A stretch of 64,000 nt of DNA from Brevibacterium sp. 239c (lineage in GTDB: Bacteria > Actinomycetota > Actinomycetes > Actinomycetales > Brevibacteriaceae). Below are positions 1 through 8,762 of this stretch, piece by piece; position 1 is the stretch's first letter; each line of letters opens with the position of its first letter. The stretch is from assembly GCF_900169365.1 (NCBI RefSeq), contig NZ_FXZH01000003.1:186001-250000 (forward strand). The letters run 5' to 3'. The position numbers were made by a program, and so were the translations under genes. The notes beneath the pieces were generated by a model. It saw nothing but the letters and a program-made list of their open reading frames with translations, was not told the DNA's origin and did not search any database.

Positions 1-938
1 GCGACTGTGGCGTCGATACCGTGGACCATCTGGAGATAGGTGGGCATATAGGACAGGACACCGAACATTCCGACACCGATGAAGAGGCCGGCAATGGTGC
101 ACAGCAGGAAGTCGCGGTTCTTGAACAGGAACATCGGAATGACCGGCTCACTGACCTTGAGTTCGACGAAGATGAATCCGGCAATGGCGAGGACTCCGAC
201 GACGATGAGTCCGTTGATCTGCCATGAGCCCCATTCGTAGTCGTGGCCGCCCCAGGCGGAAACGAGGACTATGCAGGAGGTGACGATCGAGATCAGAGCC
301 ATCCCCACAAAGTCGACCTTCGGGCGGTGTCCGCTGGTGTGCTTGGGCACTTTGAGGAAGATCGCGGCAGCGATGAGAGCAATGATGCCAAGGGGAAAGT
401 TGATGGCGAAGGCCCAGCGCCAGCCGGGTCCTTCGGTCAGCCAGCCGCCGATGAGCGGACCGGCAACGGAGGACACGGCGAAGGCGGAACCCATGATGCC
501 CATGTACTTTCCGCGCTCACGAGCCGGGACCACAGAGGCGATGATCGACTGGGAGAGGATCATCATGCCGCCACCTCCGATGCCCTGGAGAACACGACCG
601 AAGATGAGCATCGACATGTCGCCCGCGATTAGCGCGAAGACCGACCCCAGCAGGAAGCAGCAGATCGCGAACATGAAGAGGGGCTTGCGACCGAACAGGT
701 CTCCCACCTTGCCGTAGATAGGCATCATGATCGTCGACGCGAGCATGAACGCTGTGGACACCCACAGCATCTGGTCGACGCCGTCGAGTTCGCCCACGAT
801 CGTCGGCAGAGCGGTTGCCAGCACGGTCTGGTTGAGGGAGAACATGAACATGGCGATCATCAGACCCACGAAGAGCAGGATGATCGCAGATGTCTTCATC
901 GGCTCGGTATCGTCGTGGTCTTGCACGGTTTGGGTCAT
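1..938 (-). CDS. MFS drug-efflux transporter, DHA2/EmrB-QacA type (3' end beyond window)
   Basis: The reverse strand encodes the first ~312 residues of a major facilitator protein and runs off the left edge of the window, so the C-terminus is missing. The protein opens with a short hydrophilic N-terminus followed by regularly spaced hydrophobic helices. It carries the loop 2-3 motif GKVGDLFGRKPLF, and PARERGKYMGIMGSAFAVSSVAGPLIGGW, which is the antiporter motif C region of 14-helix drug:proton antiporters. By family it should export lipophilic drugs or cations across the cytoplasmic membrane; the substrate cannot be read from sequence. It starts 44 bases after the TetR gene on the same strand, so the two probably form one transcript under TetR control. 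Confidence 0.88.
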   Translation of the reverse strand, partial: MTQTVQDHDDTEPMKTSAIILLFVGLMIAMFMFSLNQTVLATALPTIVGELDGVDQMLWVSTAFMLASTIMMPIYGKVGDLFGRKPLFMFAICCFLLGSVFALIAGDMSMLIFGRVLQGIGGGGMMILSQSIIASVVPARERGKYMGIMGSAFAVSSVAGPLIGGWLTEGPGWRWAFAINFPLGIIALIAAAIFLKVPKHTSGHRPKVDFVGMALISIVTSCIVLVSAWGGHDYEWGSWQINGLIVVGVLAIAGFIFVELKVSEPVIPMFLFKNRDFLLCTIAGLFIGVGMFGVLSYMPTYLQMVHGIDATV

Positions 939-982
939 TTCCCCAGTCCTCGGTCCTTGGTTACTTCTCATCACAGCCTTTG

Positions 983-1621
983 TCATAGTCGGTTCAGAAC
1001 CTTGAGGAAGAGCCCCAGTGATTCTTCGTAGATTTCTTTGGTGCCACCCTTTTCGTCCACGAGCTCAGGCGATCGTTTGAGCCTCTGGCCCGCGTGGTTC
1101 AGCGGCACTCTGCATAGTTGGGTGAGCATCCTGGCACTGCGCCAGGCCGATTCCTCCGAGGAGAACTCCTGGCCCAGGAAGCGCAGGCGGGCGAGCACAT
1201 GCTCTGCCACCAGCTCTTCGAGTGCCTCGGCACGGTCGAACCGTTTGCTGACCAGCTCCGGGTATCGAGCAAACAGCGTTCTCCGCCGCGCGGGCATAGC
1301 GGGGTCGACGGACCCCATCAGCAGCGCTTCGCGCACGAATCGGGACGTGTCTGCAGCTAGGTCTTCGATTCCGGTTTCGGAGTGGACGTAGGCATCGACG
1401 ACGTGTTCATCGATATTGGACTCATCGAGTCCGACGATCGCGTCTTCCTTCGTCGCGTAGTAATTGAAGAAGGTGCGTGTTGACACGCCCACGTCTGCAG
1501 CGATGCTCGCGACAGTTGCACACTCGAGACCGTCGGCGAGGACCCTCGTGATCGCAGCCTCATGCAGCGCGTGTCGTGTCAGACGCGCTTTTCTGGAGCG
1601 GAGGGATTCGGTTTCGGTCAT
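983..1621 (-). CDS. TetR-family transcriptional repressor
   Basis: This 212-residue protein has an N-terminal TetR helix-turn-helix (around residues 15-60, including VASIAADVGVSTRTFFNYYATKED) and a variable helical ligand-binding C-terminus. I chose the ATG at 1621 (MTETESLRS). An in-frame upstream start at 1663 would place coding sequence over two palindromes that look like operators. It is the first gene of a two-gene unit with the efflux transporter downstream, the usual arrangement for a repressor of a drug pump that also controls itself. The inducer is unknown. Confidence 0.87.
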   Translation of the reverse strand: MTETESLRSRKARLTRHALHEAAITRVLADGLECATVASIAADVGVSTRTFFNYYATKEDAIVGLDESNIDEHVVDAYVHSETGIEDLAADTSRFVREALLMGSVDPAMPARRRTLFARYPELVSKRFDRAEALEELVAEHVLARLRFLGQEFSSEESAWRSARMLTQLCRVPLNHAGQRLKRSPELVDEKGGTKEIYEESLGLFLKVLNRL

Positions 1622-1631
1622 GAGAATATTT

Positions 1632-1670
1632 TTGCATCTCATGCAACTTTTCACCAACTGCAAAATTGCA
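1632..1670. promoter_or_regulatory. Paired inverted repeats upstream of tetR, candidate TetR operators
   Basis: Two palindromes lie just upstream of the tetR start: TTGCAT-CTC-ATGCAA (1632-1646, arms of 6) and TGCAA-AA-TTGCA (1659-1670, arms of 5). Both share the half-site TTGCA/TGCAA. Their position between the regulator start and the dnaG 3' end makes them likely autoregulatory TetR sites. Binding is inferred. Confidence 0.6.
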
Positions 1671-1697
1671 ATTGTGCACTATTTCACGTTCTCAGCC

Positions 1698-1713
1698 GAG
1701 AACCGCAGTTCTC
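1698..1713 (-). terminator. Hairpin overlapping the dnaG stop codon
   Basis: GAGAAC-CGCA-GTTCTC is a perfect 6-bp stem with a 4-base loop. It overlaps the dnaG TGA (1712-1714). It may end the dusB-dgt-dnaG transcript, although no T-run follows on the reverse strand. Confidence 0.4.
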
Positions 1714-3775
1714 ACATGAGTGTCTTCAGACGGGCCCTGTGCTGCTCGAGGACCTGCAGCTGCCCCAAAAGCGTCGTCTGCGCAGCGGTGTCCGTGGTGT
1801 CCTGTCGCTGCAGACGTGAGTGCAGTTCCTTAGCGATCCGTTCGAGGTCGTAGTCGAAGAGTCGGGCCACGATGCCCCTGGCAAACCCCTCCGCGCTGAC
1901 ACCGTCGGCCACCGGCAAAGGAGTCACCAGCAGCTGTGTGACATAGGGTTTGAGGTCCTCGTCACTGGCGGCGAGGACGGCATCTGCCCACCGAGCGGCG
2001 TCGGCCGTTCCAGGCGATGTCGAACCGCCTGCTGATTTCAAACCTCCGGCAGCCTTGATGGCAGCCTGGATTCGGCGATAGCCGGGGTGTTCGAAAGCTC
2101 GTGCGGACAGGGAATCGAAGAGCTTGGCATTGACGAACTCTGGATGCTGCAGCGCCACCATCAGGGCGCCCTTCTCCGTTTTGAGGCGAGCGGGGCTGAT
2201 CGGTGCCGACAGGTTCGATACATCGGGGCGCTCGTCATAGACATATTCGATGGCGGTGTCGTCTCGGCCCGGGACTCCCCCAACTCCGGGCGCCTGCGGC
2301 CTGTTCATCTGCGCTGGCTGCCCACCGGCCGGGTTCTGCGGTGCACCGGGCGAAGGCTGCGCTGACCCAGGAGGGGACTGCGAAGGAGCCTGAGGTGGGG
2401 CCGGTGGACCTCCGGCCAGAGGCTGACGAGCCTGGCTCGGCTGCGTCTTCTTCGGGCGCTTCCGGGCATCCCTGACGGCGGATTCGACTTCGTCGATGTC
2501 GACGCCGATACGACCGGCGACGAAGCGATAGTAGTGGCTGAGGCTGTTGCGATCACGGATATCTGCCAGGACCTCGGCGCTGGCCTTGACTGCAGCGATC
2601 CTGCCCTCGACCGAGTCGAGGTCGTAACGCGAGATCGCGGTGGTGATGACGAATTCGAAAAGCGGTTTGCGACCGTCGATGAGTTCGCGCAGAGCACCAT
2701 CGCCCTTCTGCATCCGCAAGTCGCAGGGGTCGAGTCCACCGGGTTCGACGGCGACGAAGGTCTGGGCAGTGAACTCACTTTCGAATTCGAAGGCTCGCAG
2801 GGCCGCTTTCTGTCCGGCTGCGTCTCCGTCGAAGGTGAAGATCACCTGGCCAGTCGGATCGTCGCCGAGCAGGCGCCGCACGATCTTCACGTGTTCGGGC
2901 CCGAAGGCCGTTCCACAGGTGGCGACCGCCTGTGTGACTCCTGCGAGATGGGCGGCCATGACATCGGTATAGCCTTCGACGATGACCACGCGTTTGGTCT
3001 TCGCAATGTCCTTCTTCGCCAGGTCCAGCCCGTAGAGCACCTGGTTCTTGTGATAGAGAGCAGTCTCCGGAGTATTGAGATACTTCGGCCCCTGGTCGTC
3101 GTCGAACAGACGCCTGGCGCCGAAGCCGATAGTCCTCGATGTCATGTCCTTGATGGGCCAGACAACCCTGCCGCGGAAACGGTCGTAGATGCCGCGGCCG
3201 CCCTCGCTGGCCAAGCCACCGGCGAGGATCTCCTCTTCGCTGAACCCAGCCCGTTTGAGCTGCTTGGTCAGCGAATCCCATGATTTGGGTGCGAAGCCGA
3301 GACCGAACTCCTTGCTCGAGCTGAGAGGGAAGCCACGGCCTTCGAGGAACTCCCGACCGATCTGCCCCTGCTCGCCTTCGAGAGACTGGGTGAAGAAGCG
3401 CTGCGCGACCTCGTGCATCTCCAGCAGCCGTTGCCGCCGGCTGGCCTGTTCGCGGTCGGGTCCTTTGCCGTCTTCGTAGCGCAGATGCATGCCGATCCTG
3501 CCGGCCAGCGACTCGACGGTTTCGACGAAGCTGAGCTGTTCGACCTTCTGCAGGAACGCGAAGACATCGCCGGACTCCCCGCAGCCGAAGCAGTGATACA
3601 TCCCGACCTGGGGTCGGACGGTGAACGAGGGCGTCTTCTCATCGTGAAAGGGGCACAGGCCCTTGAGCGAGCCGATCCCCGCGGTCTTGAGCGTGACGAA
3701 CTCACCCACCACCTCGTCGATGCGAGTGCGATTGCGAAGCTCGTCGATGTCCTCGCGTCTGATCAGTCCGGCCAT
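1712..3775 (-). CDS. dnaG: DNA primase
   Basis: DnaG synthesises the RNA primers used at the replication fork. The 687-residue protein has the N-terminal CHC2 zinc finger (C41, H44, C62, C65), a central catalytic core with the TOPRIM fold (VIVEGYTDVMAAHLAG, then FDGDAAGQKA), and a C-terminal helicase-interaction domain. A Pro/Gln/Gly-rich linker of about 70 residues (around 440-510) separates core and C-terminus and is probably disordered. The start is 3 bases downstream of the dgt stop, so dnaG is the last gene of the dusB-dgt-dnaG operon, an order common in actinobacteria. Confidence 0.97.
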   Translation of the reverse strand: MAGLIRREDIDELRNRTRIDEVVGEFVTLKTAGIGSLKGLCPFHDEKTPSFTVRPQVGMYHCFGCGESGDVFAFLQKVEQLSFVETVESLAGRIGMHLRYEDGKGPDREQASRRQRLLEMHEVAQRFFTQSLEGEQGQIGREFLEGRGFPLSSSKEFGLGFAPKSWDSLTKQLKRAGFSEEEILAGGLASEGGRGIYDRFRGRVVWPIKDMTSRTIGFGARRLFDDDQGPKYLNTPETALYHKNQVLYGLDLAKKDIAKTKRVVIVEGYTDVMAAHLAGVTQAVATCGTAFGPEHVKIVRRLLGDDPTGQVIFTFDGDAAGQKAALRAFEFESEFTAQTFVAVEPGGLDPCDLRMQKGDGALRELIDGRKPLFEFVITTAISRYDLDSVEGRIAAVKASAEVLADIRDRNSLSHYYRFVAGRIGVDIDEVESAVRDARKRPKKTQPSQARQPLAGGPPAPPQAPSQSPPGSAQPSPGAPQNPAGGQPAQMNRPQAPGVGGVPGRDDTAIEYVYDERPDVSNLSAPISPARLKTEKGALMVALQHPEFVNAKLFDSLSARAFEHPGYRRIQAAIKAAGGLKSAGGSTSPGTADAARWADAVLAASDEDLKPYVTQLLVTPLPVADGVSAEGFARGIVARLFDYDLERIAKELHSRLQRQDTTDTAAQTTLLGQLQVLEQHRARLKTLM

Positions 3776-3778
3776 GGT

Positions 3779-5092
3779 CTAGAGACGATCCCCCGCCCCT
3801 GCTTTGAGCTGGTGGTACAGGGCCCAGGCGGAATGGTCGGTCAGAGATGCGATCTGGTCGACGACGACACGCAGCCGAGCAGCGTCATCGTTCGCCTCGA
3901 AGTAGTCAGCTCTGAACATCGGATCAAGATTGATCGGTGCTTCGGAATACCACTGGGCCAGCTCGGTGATGACCGCGGACTGGATGTCATGGAGGCGCAG
4001 ACGATCTTCGGCGACCATCACCGTCAGCGTCGCCATTCCTTTGAGGATCGCGATCTCGACGCCCGTGGGTTCGGGCACGACCAGTGAGGCCGCGTAGCGA
4101 GCAAGAGGCTCCCAGCCGAATTCCTCACGAGTTGCTGCTTCCGCTGCACCGACGAACCGACCGATGAGCTGGCTGGTCATGTGTTTGAGGGTTGCTTGGG
4201 CACGCCTGGATCCGTCATAGGTCTCCGATGGCCAGTAGGCTGCCGCCTGCAGTCGTGACAGCGCCTTGTCCATCTCCTCGTCACTCGTGGTCGGCAGATA
4301 CCACTTGCGGGTGATTTCGAAGAGCTCTCCGCGCCGGATCTCGGCAGCGAAATCTCCCAGGTGCAGATGTCCGCCGGCGATCGCGTCTTCGACGTCATGG
4401 ACGGAGTAGGAGATGTCATCGGCGAGGTCCATCACCTGGGCCTCAAGGCACCGCTTCCCTGTCTCGATGCCGTCACGGTAGAAGTCGAAGACTCCTCTGT
4501 CATCGTCATAGACGCCGAATTTTCGTACACCGGAATCGCGTCGACCCACCGATGCCTCACTCCGCGACCAGGGGTACTTGGTCAGCGCGTCGAGGCTGGC
4601 TCGGGTCAGGTTGAGCCCGGCTGGGCGCCCGTCATCAGCGATCACCTTCGGTTCGATCCGCGTGACCAGTCGCAGCGTCTGCGCATTGCCTTCGAAGCCG
4701 CCGACGTCGATGCACAGTGCGTCGAGGATGGTTTCGCCGTGGTGGCCGAACGGCGGGTGTCCGAGGTCATGGCTCAGGCAGGCGGTGTCGACGATATCGG
4801 GGTCGCAGCCGAGGTAGCGGGCGAGTTCGCGTCCGACCTGGGCGACCTCGAGGGAGTGGGTGAGTCGGGTGCGGACGAAATCGTCTGTCCCCGGCGAGAC
4901 GACCTGGGTCTTCGCGCCGAGTCGGCGCAGGCCTGCGGAGTGCAGCACCCGGGCACGGTCACGCTGAAAAGCCGATCGGCGCGGATTCTTCGCCGGTTCG
5001 CTCACCCACCGATCTTCGTCCCACGGCGTGTAGACCGCCACGGTCCCCGAGCGCACCGATGTGCGTGGGTGAGATTCGAATGGCATTGTCAT
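3779..5092 (-). CDS. dgt: Deoxyguanosinetriphosphate triphosphohydrolase (HD domain)
   Basis: Dgt enzymes cleave dNTPs, typically dGTP, to the nucleoside and tripolyphosphate and so help set dNTP pools. The 437-residue protein carries the HD metal-binding signature: H79 in RTRLTHSLEV, H108-D109 in CLSHDLGHPPFGHHGE, and a later Asp in DLADDISYSVHD. I chose the ATG at 5092 (MTMPFESHP) because it overlaps the dusB stop as ATGA, the typical form of translational coupling. A longer reading starting at 5167 lies inside dusB. Gene order with dusB and dnaG supports a nucleic-acid metabolism operon. Confidence 0.94.
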   Translation of the reverse strand: MTMPFESHPRTSVRSGTVAVYTPWDEDRWVSEPAKNPRRSAFQRDRARVLHSAGLRRLGAKTQVVSPGTDDFVRTRLTHSLEVAQVGRELARYLGCDPDIVDTACLSHDLGHPPFGHHGETILDALCIDVGGFEGNAQTLRLVTRIEPKVIADDGRPAGLNLTRASLDALTKYPWSRSEASVGRRDSGVRKFGVYDDDRGVFDFYRDGIETGKRCLEAQVMDLADDISYSVHDVEDAIAGGHLHLGDFAAEIRRGELFEITRKWYLPTTSDEEMDKALSRLQAAAYWPSETYDGSRRAQATLKHMTSQLIGRFVGAAEAATREEFGWEPLARYAASLVVPEPTGVEIAILKGMATLTVMVAEDRLRLHDIQSAVITELAQWYSEAPINLDPMFRADYFEANDDAARLRVVVDQIASLTDHSAWALYHQLKAGAGDRL

Positions 5093-6279
5093 CCTCCCGA
5101 GATGTCGAGTTCCGCCTCGGAGAGCAGTGACTTCCCGCTGACATCGAAGATGCGGGAGTCGAGCCACCCTTCGGGCAGATGCGGCTTCTTCGGGCGGGTG
5201 GTCCGCCCCCGGGAGCCTTCCGCATCGGTACCAGGATACGGTGCCTCGTGATCGAGCTGAGCCAGCAGCCCCTCGAGTTCCTCCAGCGAGGAGACCATCG
5301 CCAGCTGACGACGCAGATCTCCCCCGACCGGATAGCCCTTGAAATACCAGGCAATATGTTTGCGCAGGTCACGAACACCGTAGAACTCGTCCGCATAGTA
5401 TTCGACCAGGTATTCACCGTGCTTGTAGACCGCACGTGCCACCTCGGCGAGGCCCGGTCGGAAGCGTTCATCACTGCCACCCAGAGCATTGGCGAGGTCG
5501 CCGAACAGCCATGGCCGTCCCTGGCATCCACGGCCGATGACGACACCATCGCAACCGGTCCTGGCCATCATTTCCAGGGCATCCTCGGCAGCGAAGATGT
5601 CACCGTTGCCCAGCACAGGAACGGTGTCGCCGAGGTGGTCCTTGAGTCGTGCGATCGCGTCCCAGTCTGCCTGGCCCGAGTACAGGTCCGCCGCGGACCG
5701 GCCGTGAAGTGCGACCGCTGCGACACCTGCGTTGCGGGCTGTCTCACCGGCATCGAGGAAGGTCTGGTGGTCCTTGTCGATGCCCTTGCGCATCTTCACC
5801 GTCAGCGGGATGCCGCCACGGTCTGCTTCGGTCACAGCCGTGGTGACGATGGCCTCGAAGAGGTCCTTCTTCCACGGCAGGGCCGAGCCGCCACCCTTAC
5901 GAGTGACCTTGGGTACAGGGCAGCCGAAGTTGAGGTCGATGTGGTCGGCGCGGTCCTCTTCAACGATCATCCGCACGGCCTGCCCGATCGTCTCCGGGTC
6001 GACGCCGTAGAGCTGAACCGATCGCGGGGTCTCGAAGGGCTCGTGTTGGATGATGCGCATGCTCTTGGGGCTGCGTTCGACCAGGGCTCTGGACGTCACC
6101 ATCTCCGTCACGTAGAGACCGGCACCGTACTCGCGGCACAGGCGCCGAAAGGCTGTGTTGGTGATTCCCGCCATCGGTGCGAGCACCACTGGCGAGGACA
6201 GCTCGATGGGGCCGATGCGCAGAGGCTCGACGGTCACTGGGGATACGGACTCTGGGGCAGGGCTGATGACACTCACCAT
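5089..6279 (-). CDS. dusB: tRNA-dihydrouridine synthase
   Basis: This flavoenzyme reduces uridines in the tRNA D-loop to dihydrouridine. The TIM-barrel carries LAPMAGITNTAFRRLCREYGA near the N-terminus, the catalytic Cys120 in DLNFGCPVPKVTRKGG, the FMN-binding GNGDIF, and GRGCQGRPWLF. At 396 residues it matches actinobacterial DusB, which has a short charged C-terminal tail. The first codon at 6279 is ATG and the second is GTG; a -10-like GATAAT sits just upstream, so a leaderless start at the GTG is possible. First gene of the dusB-dgt-dnaG operon. Confidence 0.95.
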   Translation of the reverse strand: MVSVISPAPESVSPVTVEPLRIGPIELSSPVVLAPMAGITNTAFRRLCREYGAGLYVTEMVTSRALVERSPKSMRIIQHEPFETPRSVQLYGVDPETIGQAVRMIVEEDRADHIDLNFGCPVPKVTRKGGGSALPWKKDLFEAIVTTAVTEADRGGIPLTVKMRKGIDKDHQTFLDAGETARNAGVAAVALHGRSAADLYSGQADWDAIARLKDHLGDTVPVLGNGDIFAAEDALEMMARTGCDGVVIGRGCQGRPWLFGDLANALGGSDERFRPGLAEVARAVYKHGEYLVEYYADEFYGVRDLRKHIAWYFKGYPVGGDLRRQLAMVSSLEELEGLLAQLDHEAPYPGTDAEGSRGRTTRPKKPHLPEGWLDSRIFDVSGKSLLSEAELDISGG

Positions 6280-6305
6280 GCTATTATCCCCGAGTCGTCA
6301 AATGA

Positions 6306-6339
6306 TGAGACACCTGCACAGGCAGAAGCCTCAGTCTCA
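6306..6339 (-). terminator. Nested hairpin starting at the ABC-F stop codon
   Basis: On the reverse strand the ABC-F stop TGA begins a 6-bp stem (TGAGAC paired with GTCTCA, 6334-6339 and 6306-6311). An inner AGGC-N4-GCCT hairpin sits inside it. It separates the ABC-F gene from dusB and probably acts as a terminator. Confidence 0.45.
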
Positions 6340-8007
6340 CGATCGCGCATAGGTGCCCTCCTTCGGGATCTCGACTCTGTCCTCATCAACTTCCCTGTCC
6401 ACATCAACCCGAACCGGAGCCAGAAATTCCCGAATGTCCCATTCGACGTCGAGTCGCAGTTCTTGTGCGAGGCGATCATCGTGGGTGATGACGATCATCG
6501 CACCACCGAAACCGTCCAAAGCTGTGACCAAAGCCCTCAGCGATGACAGGTCGAGGTTGTTGCCGGGTTCATCGAGGACGAGCAGCTGCGGCGCAGGGTC
6601 CTGGAGCAGGCTCTTCGCCAAGGCCACACGGAACCGTTCTCCTCCGGACAAGGTCGAGCAGAGCTGATCGGTCCGACCTGCCCTCAGTCCCATCGCCGCC
6701 AAGACCTCATGGACGCGGTGCGGCCCCAGACTATGGTTGTTCTCCCTCACCGCTTCCATGACGGTGAGCGTCGGCGGCAGCCTGTACTGCTGGTCGAGGA
6801 TGCCGATCGAGACCGGAACCGTGACCGCCAGGTTCGGGAACAGCTCGTCGATCGGAGCACCTGTGTCGTGACGGCCGGCGATTGCTGCCATCATCGTCGA
6901 TTTCCCAGAGCCGTTGGCGCCGGTCAGTCGGATGCGCTCGGGACCGACCACTGTGCGTGGCTGGGCCAGTGCTCGCCCGGTGATGTCGAGGACTCGTTTG
7001 CCGGAATGGATCACAGTCTCCGGCAGATCCAAGCGAATGCTCGAGTCTCTGCGCAGTGCGTCTTTGGCCGTGTTCACCGTCGACCGTGCCTCCGCCTCGT
7101 CGGCTGCCTTGTCTCCGCGTCTCTTCGCCGCACTCTTCTGGGCGAAATCCGTCAGTCCATTCATGACTATCTTCGGTCGGCGCTTATTCTCTTTGTCTTT
7201 GGCCGCCTTCCGATCGGCCCGGGCCAGCTTCGTTTCGAGTTCAATGCGCTGGCGCTTTTCGATCGCCAGGGACTTCTTGGCGTCGACGAGGTCTGCCAGT
7301 TTCGCCTCCTCTTCGGCCGCGACCATGGCTTCATAGTTGTCGAAGTCACCTCCGTACACCCGCAGCTGGTCGGTCATCTCAACGATCGTCGTCACGCTCG
7401 TCAACAGGCCGCGGTCATGGGAGATCACCAAGGTCGGGCCCGTCCTGTCCCGCAGCAGCGTGGCCAAGCGGGCACGCCCCGCCTCGTCGAGGTTGTTGCT
7501 TGGTTCGTCCAGGATCAGCCAGCGATCGCCCGCCAACGCAGCCCGGGCCAGACCGATGCGCATGGCCTGGCCTCCCGAAAAGGTGGACAGTCGGCGGTCC
7601 AGGGCATCGGCGTCGAGTGTCAAGCCGAGATCGGCCAGAGCACTCAGGGCCCTTTCTTCGATGTCCCAGTCATCCCCGATGACGTCGAAGTCACCTGGCT
7701 GTGCGTCACCGGCCAGGGCGGTCGACAGCGCCGACCTGATGTCGGAGATTCCAAGCGCCGTGGCGACGGAGTCCTCGGTGTGCGGCAGCAGCTGATCGAT
7801 GTAGACGGCACCTTCGGCACCGGTGATATGGCCGGCACTGGGTCTGATCTGACCGGCGATGATCCTGGCGAGGGTGGATTTGCCGATCCCGTTCTCGCCG
7901 ACCAGCCCGACGATGGCGGCCGGGATTGAGGCGGTCAGTGATGTGAAGATCTCGGTGTCGTCGCCGAGGCGGTATCCGAGATTGGAGATGGATATGGCAG
8001 CAGTCAT
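6337..8007 (-). CDS. ABC-F family ATPase (ribosome-associated, possible antibiotic-resistance protein)
   Basis: This 556-residue soluble protein has two ABC ATPase domains and no membrane segment, which defines ABC-F. Domain 1 has Walker A GENGIGKS (38-45), signature FSGGQ and Walker B LILDEPSNNLD. Domain 2 has GANGSGKS, LSGGE and LLVLDEPGNNLD. The linker is rich in Lys, Arg and Glu. ABC-F proteins bind the ribosomal E site; some eject antibiotics, others help translation. I chose the ATG at 8007 because GAGGA lies five bases upstream; an upstream GTG at 8028 lacks this. The ribosome binding site lies in a strong leader hairpin, as in attenuator-controlled resistance genes, which favours the resistance subgroup without proving it. 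Confidence 0.88.
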   Translation of the reverse strand: MTAAISISNLGYRLGDDTEIFTSLTASIPAAIVGLVGENGIGKSTLARIIAGQIRPSAGHITGAEGAVYIDQLLPHTEDSVATALGISDIRSALSTALAGDAQPGDFDVIGDDWDIEERALSALADLGLTLDADALDRRLSTFSGGQAMRIGLARAALAGDRWLILDEPSNNLDEAGRARLATLLRDRTGPTLVISHDRGLLTSVTTIVEMTDQLRVYGGDFDNYEAMVAAEEEAKLADLVDAKKSLAIEKRQRIELETKLARADRKAAKDKENKRRPKIVMNGLTDFAQKSAAKRRGDKAADEAEARSTVNTAKDALRRDSSIRLDLPETVIHSGKRVLDITGRALAQPRTVVGPERIRLTGANGSGKSTMMAAIAGRHDTGAPIDELFPNLAVTVPVSIGILDQQYRLPPTLTVMEAVRENNHSLGPHRVHEVLAAMGLRAGRTDQLCSTLSGGERFRVALAKSLLQDPAPQLLVLDEPGNNLDLSSLRALVTALDGFGGAMIVITHDDRLAQELRLDVEWDIREFLAPVRVDVDREVDEDRVEIPKEGTYARS

Positions 8008-8012
8008 ATGTG

Positions 8013-8076
8013 TCCTCATTTCGTGCACAGAAGTGCGGCGCGGGTCCGTAGCACCCGCTTGATGCGGAAATGAGGA
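8013..8076 (-). promoter_or_regulatory. Leader RNA structure sequestering the ABC-F ribosome binding site
   Basis: On the reverse strand, TCCTCATTTC (8067-8076) pairs perfectly with GAAATGAGGA (8013-8022). The second arm contains the GAGGA Shine-Dalgarno of the ABC-F gene. Two smaller hairpins lie in between: GCGGGT/ACCCGC (8040-8058) and GCAC-N4-GTGC (8025-8036), giving a three-way junction. In this form the ribosome binding site is closed. Drug-stalled ribosomes on a short upstream ORF could open it, as in known attenuators. A 14-codon ATG ORF (8115-8159, MALDAVIRPPASLY) and a GTG-AAG-TAA mini-ORF (8078-8086) are the leader candidates; neither has a clear ribosome binding site. Confidence 0.6.
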
Positions 8077-8207
8077 ATTACTTCACGAAGTGACTGTCTT
8101 TCGCCGGGAATGTGTCAATACAAGGATGCCGGAGGTCGGATGACCGCGTCAAGAGCCATCTGCAGCCGAGGCTTTCTGCAACTGAAGCTACCTGGCCGAG
8201 GGGTGCT

Positions 8208-8756
8208 TCAGACGATGATGAGCATCAGCTCTGCTGGCTCGTCGCCCGGGTTGGACAGCTGATGGGGAACATCGCCCGGTGCCTGGGCACAGTCACCGAC
8301 TCGCAGTGTGGTTCGGCGATCGATGGTGACGATTTCGATGCTGCCGGCAAGGACGAAGAAGGTCTCCCGTGAGCCGCTGCGGTGAGCTGCGAACGAGGCG
8401 GTCTCGCAGTGCGGATCGAGTTTGTAGTGCACGACTTCCATGTTCTCCCGCGGCGCGGGGAGATCCCGTCGCACTGTGCCCCTGCCATAAGCGCTGTGGG
8501 AGGGGATGGAGCGGCTGGGGGTGATGATCACCTCCGGCGGAGCGAGGAGTTCTCCCACATCGACGCCGAGGGCTCGGGAGAGGCCCATGGCGTTGGAGAC
8601 GGAGGTGTCCTGTTCGCCGCGTTCGATCTTCGACAAGGCCGCCCGGGAGATCCCGGCACGGACTGCGAGCTCATTGAGCGTCAAGTCGTTGTATTTGCGG
8701 CGGGCTCTGATGCGCGCGCCAAATACTCGAGCCCCGAGGTCCTCTGTGGTCGCCAT
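8208..8756 (-). CDS. XRE-family regulator with C-terminal cupin domain
   Basis: This 182-residue protein joins an N-terminal Cro/C1-type helix-turn-helix (around residues 12-68; ELAVRAGISRAALSKIERGEQDTSV) to a small C-terminal cupin (around 105-180; SRETFFVLAGSIEIVTIDRRTTLRVGD, then VPHQLSN). The cupin is the probable effector sensor. The gene is divergent from an LctP-type permease with a 78-bp gap, so it probably controls uptake of an organic acid and its own expression. The effector is unknown. Confidence 0.85.
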   Translation of the reverse strand: MATTEDLGARVFGARIRARRKYNDLTLNELAVRAGISRAALSKIERGEQDTSVSNAMGLSRALGVDVGELLAPPEVIITPSRSIPSHSAYGRGTVRRDLPAPRENMEVVHYKLDPHCETASFAAHRSGSRETFFVLAGSIEIVTIDRRTTLRVGDCAQAPGDVPHQLSNPGDEPAELMLIIV

Positions 8757-8762
8757 TGTGAC

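Noticed and set aside
21..717. Forward-strand open frames rich in Asp/Glu/Gly or Arg/Met
   Set aside because: They are antisense shadows of the MFS gene, whose reverse-strand frame has clear transporter motifs.
1698..1713. GAAC-N4-GTTC core resembling a LexA/SOS box upstream of tetR
   Set aside because: The flanks are GA/TC rather than the expected TC/GA, and the element overlaps the dnaG stop as a hairpin. A terminator is the simpler reading.
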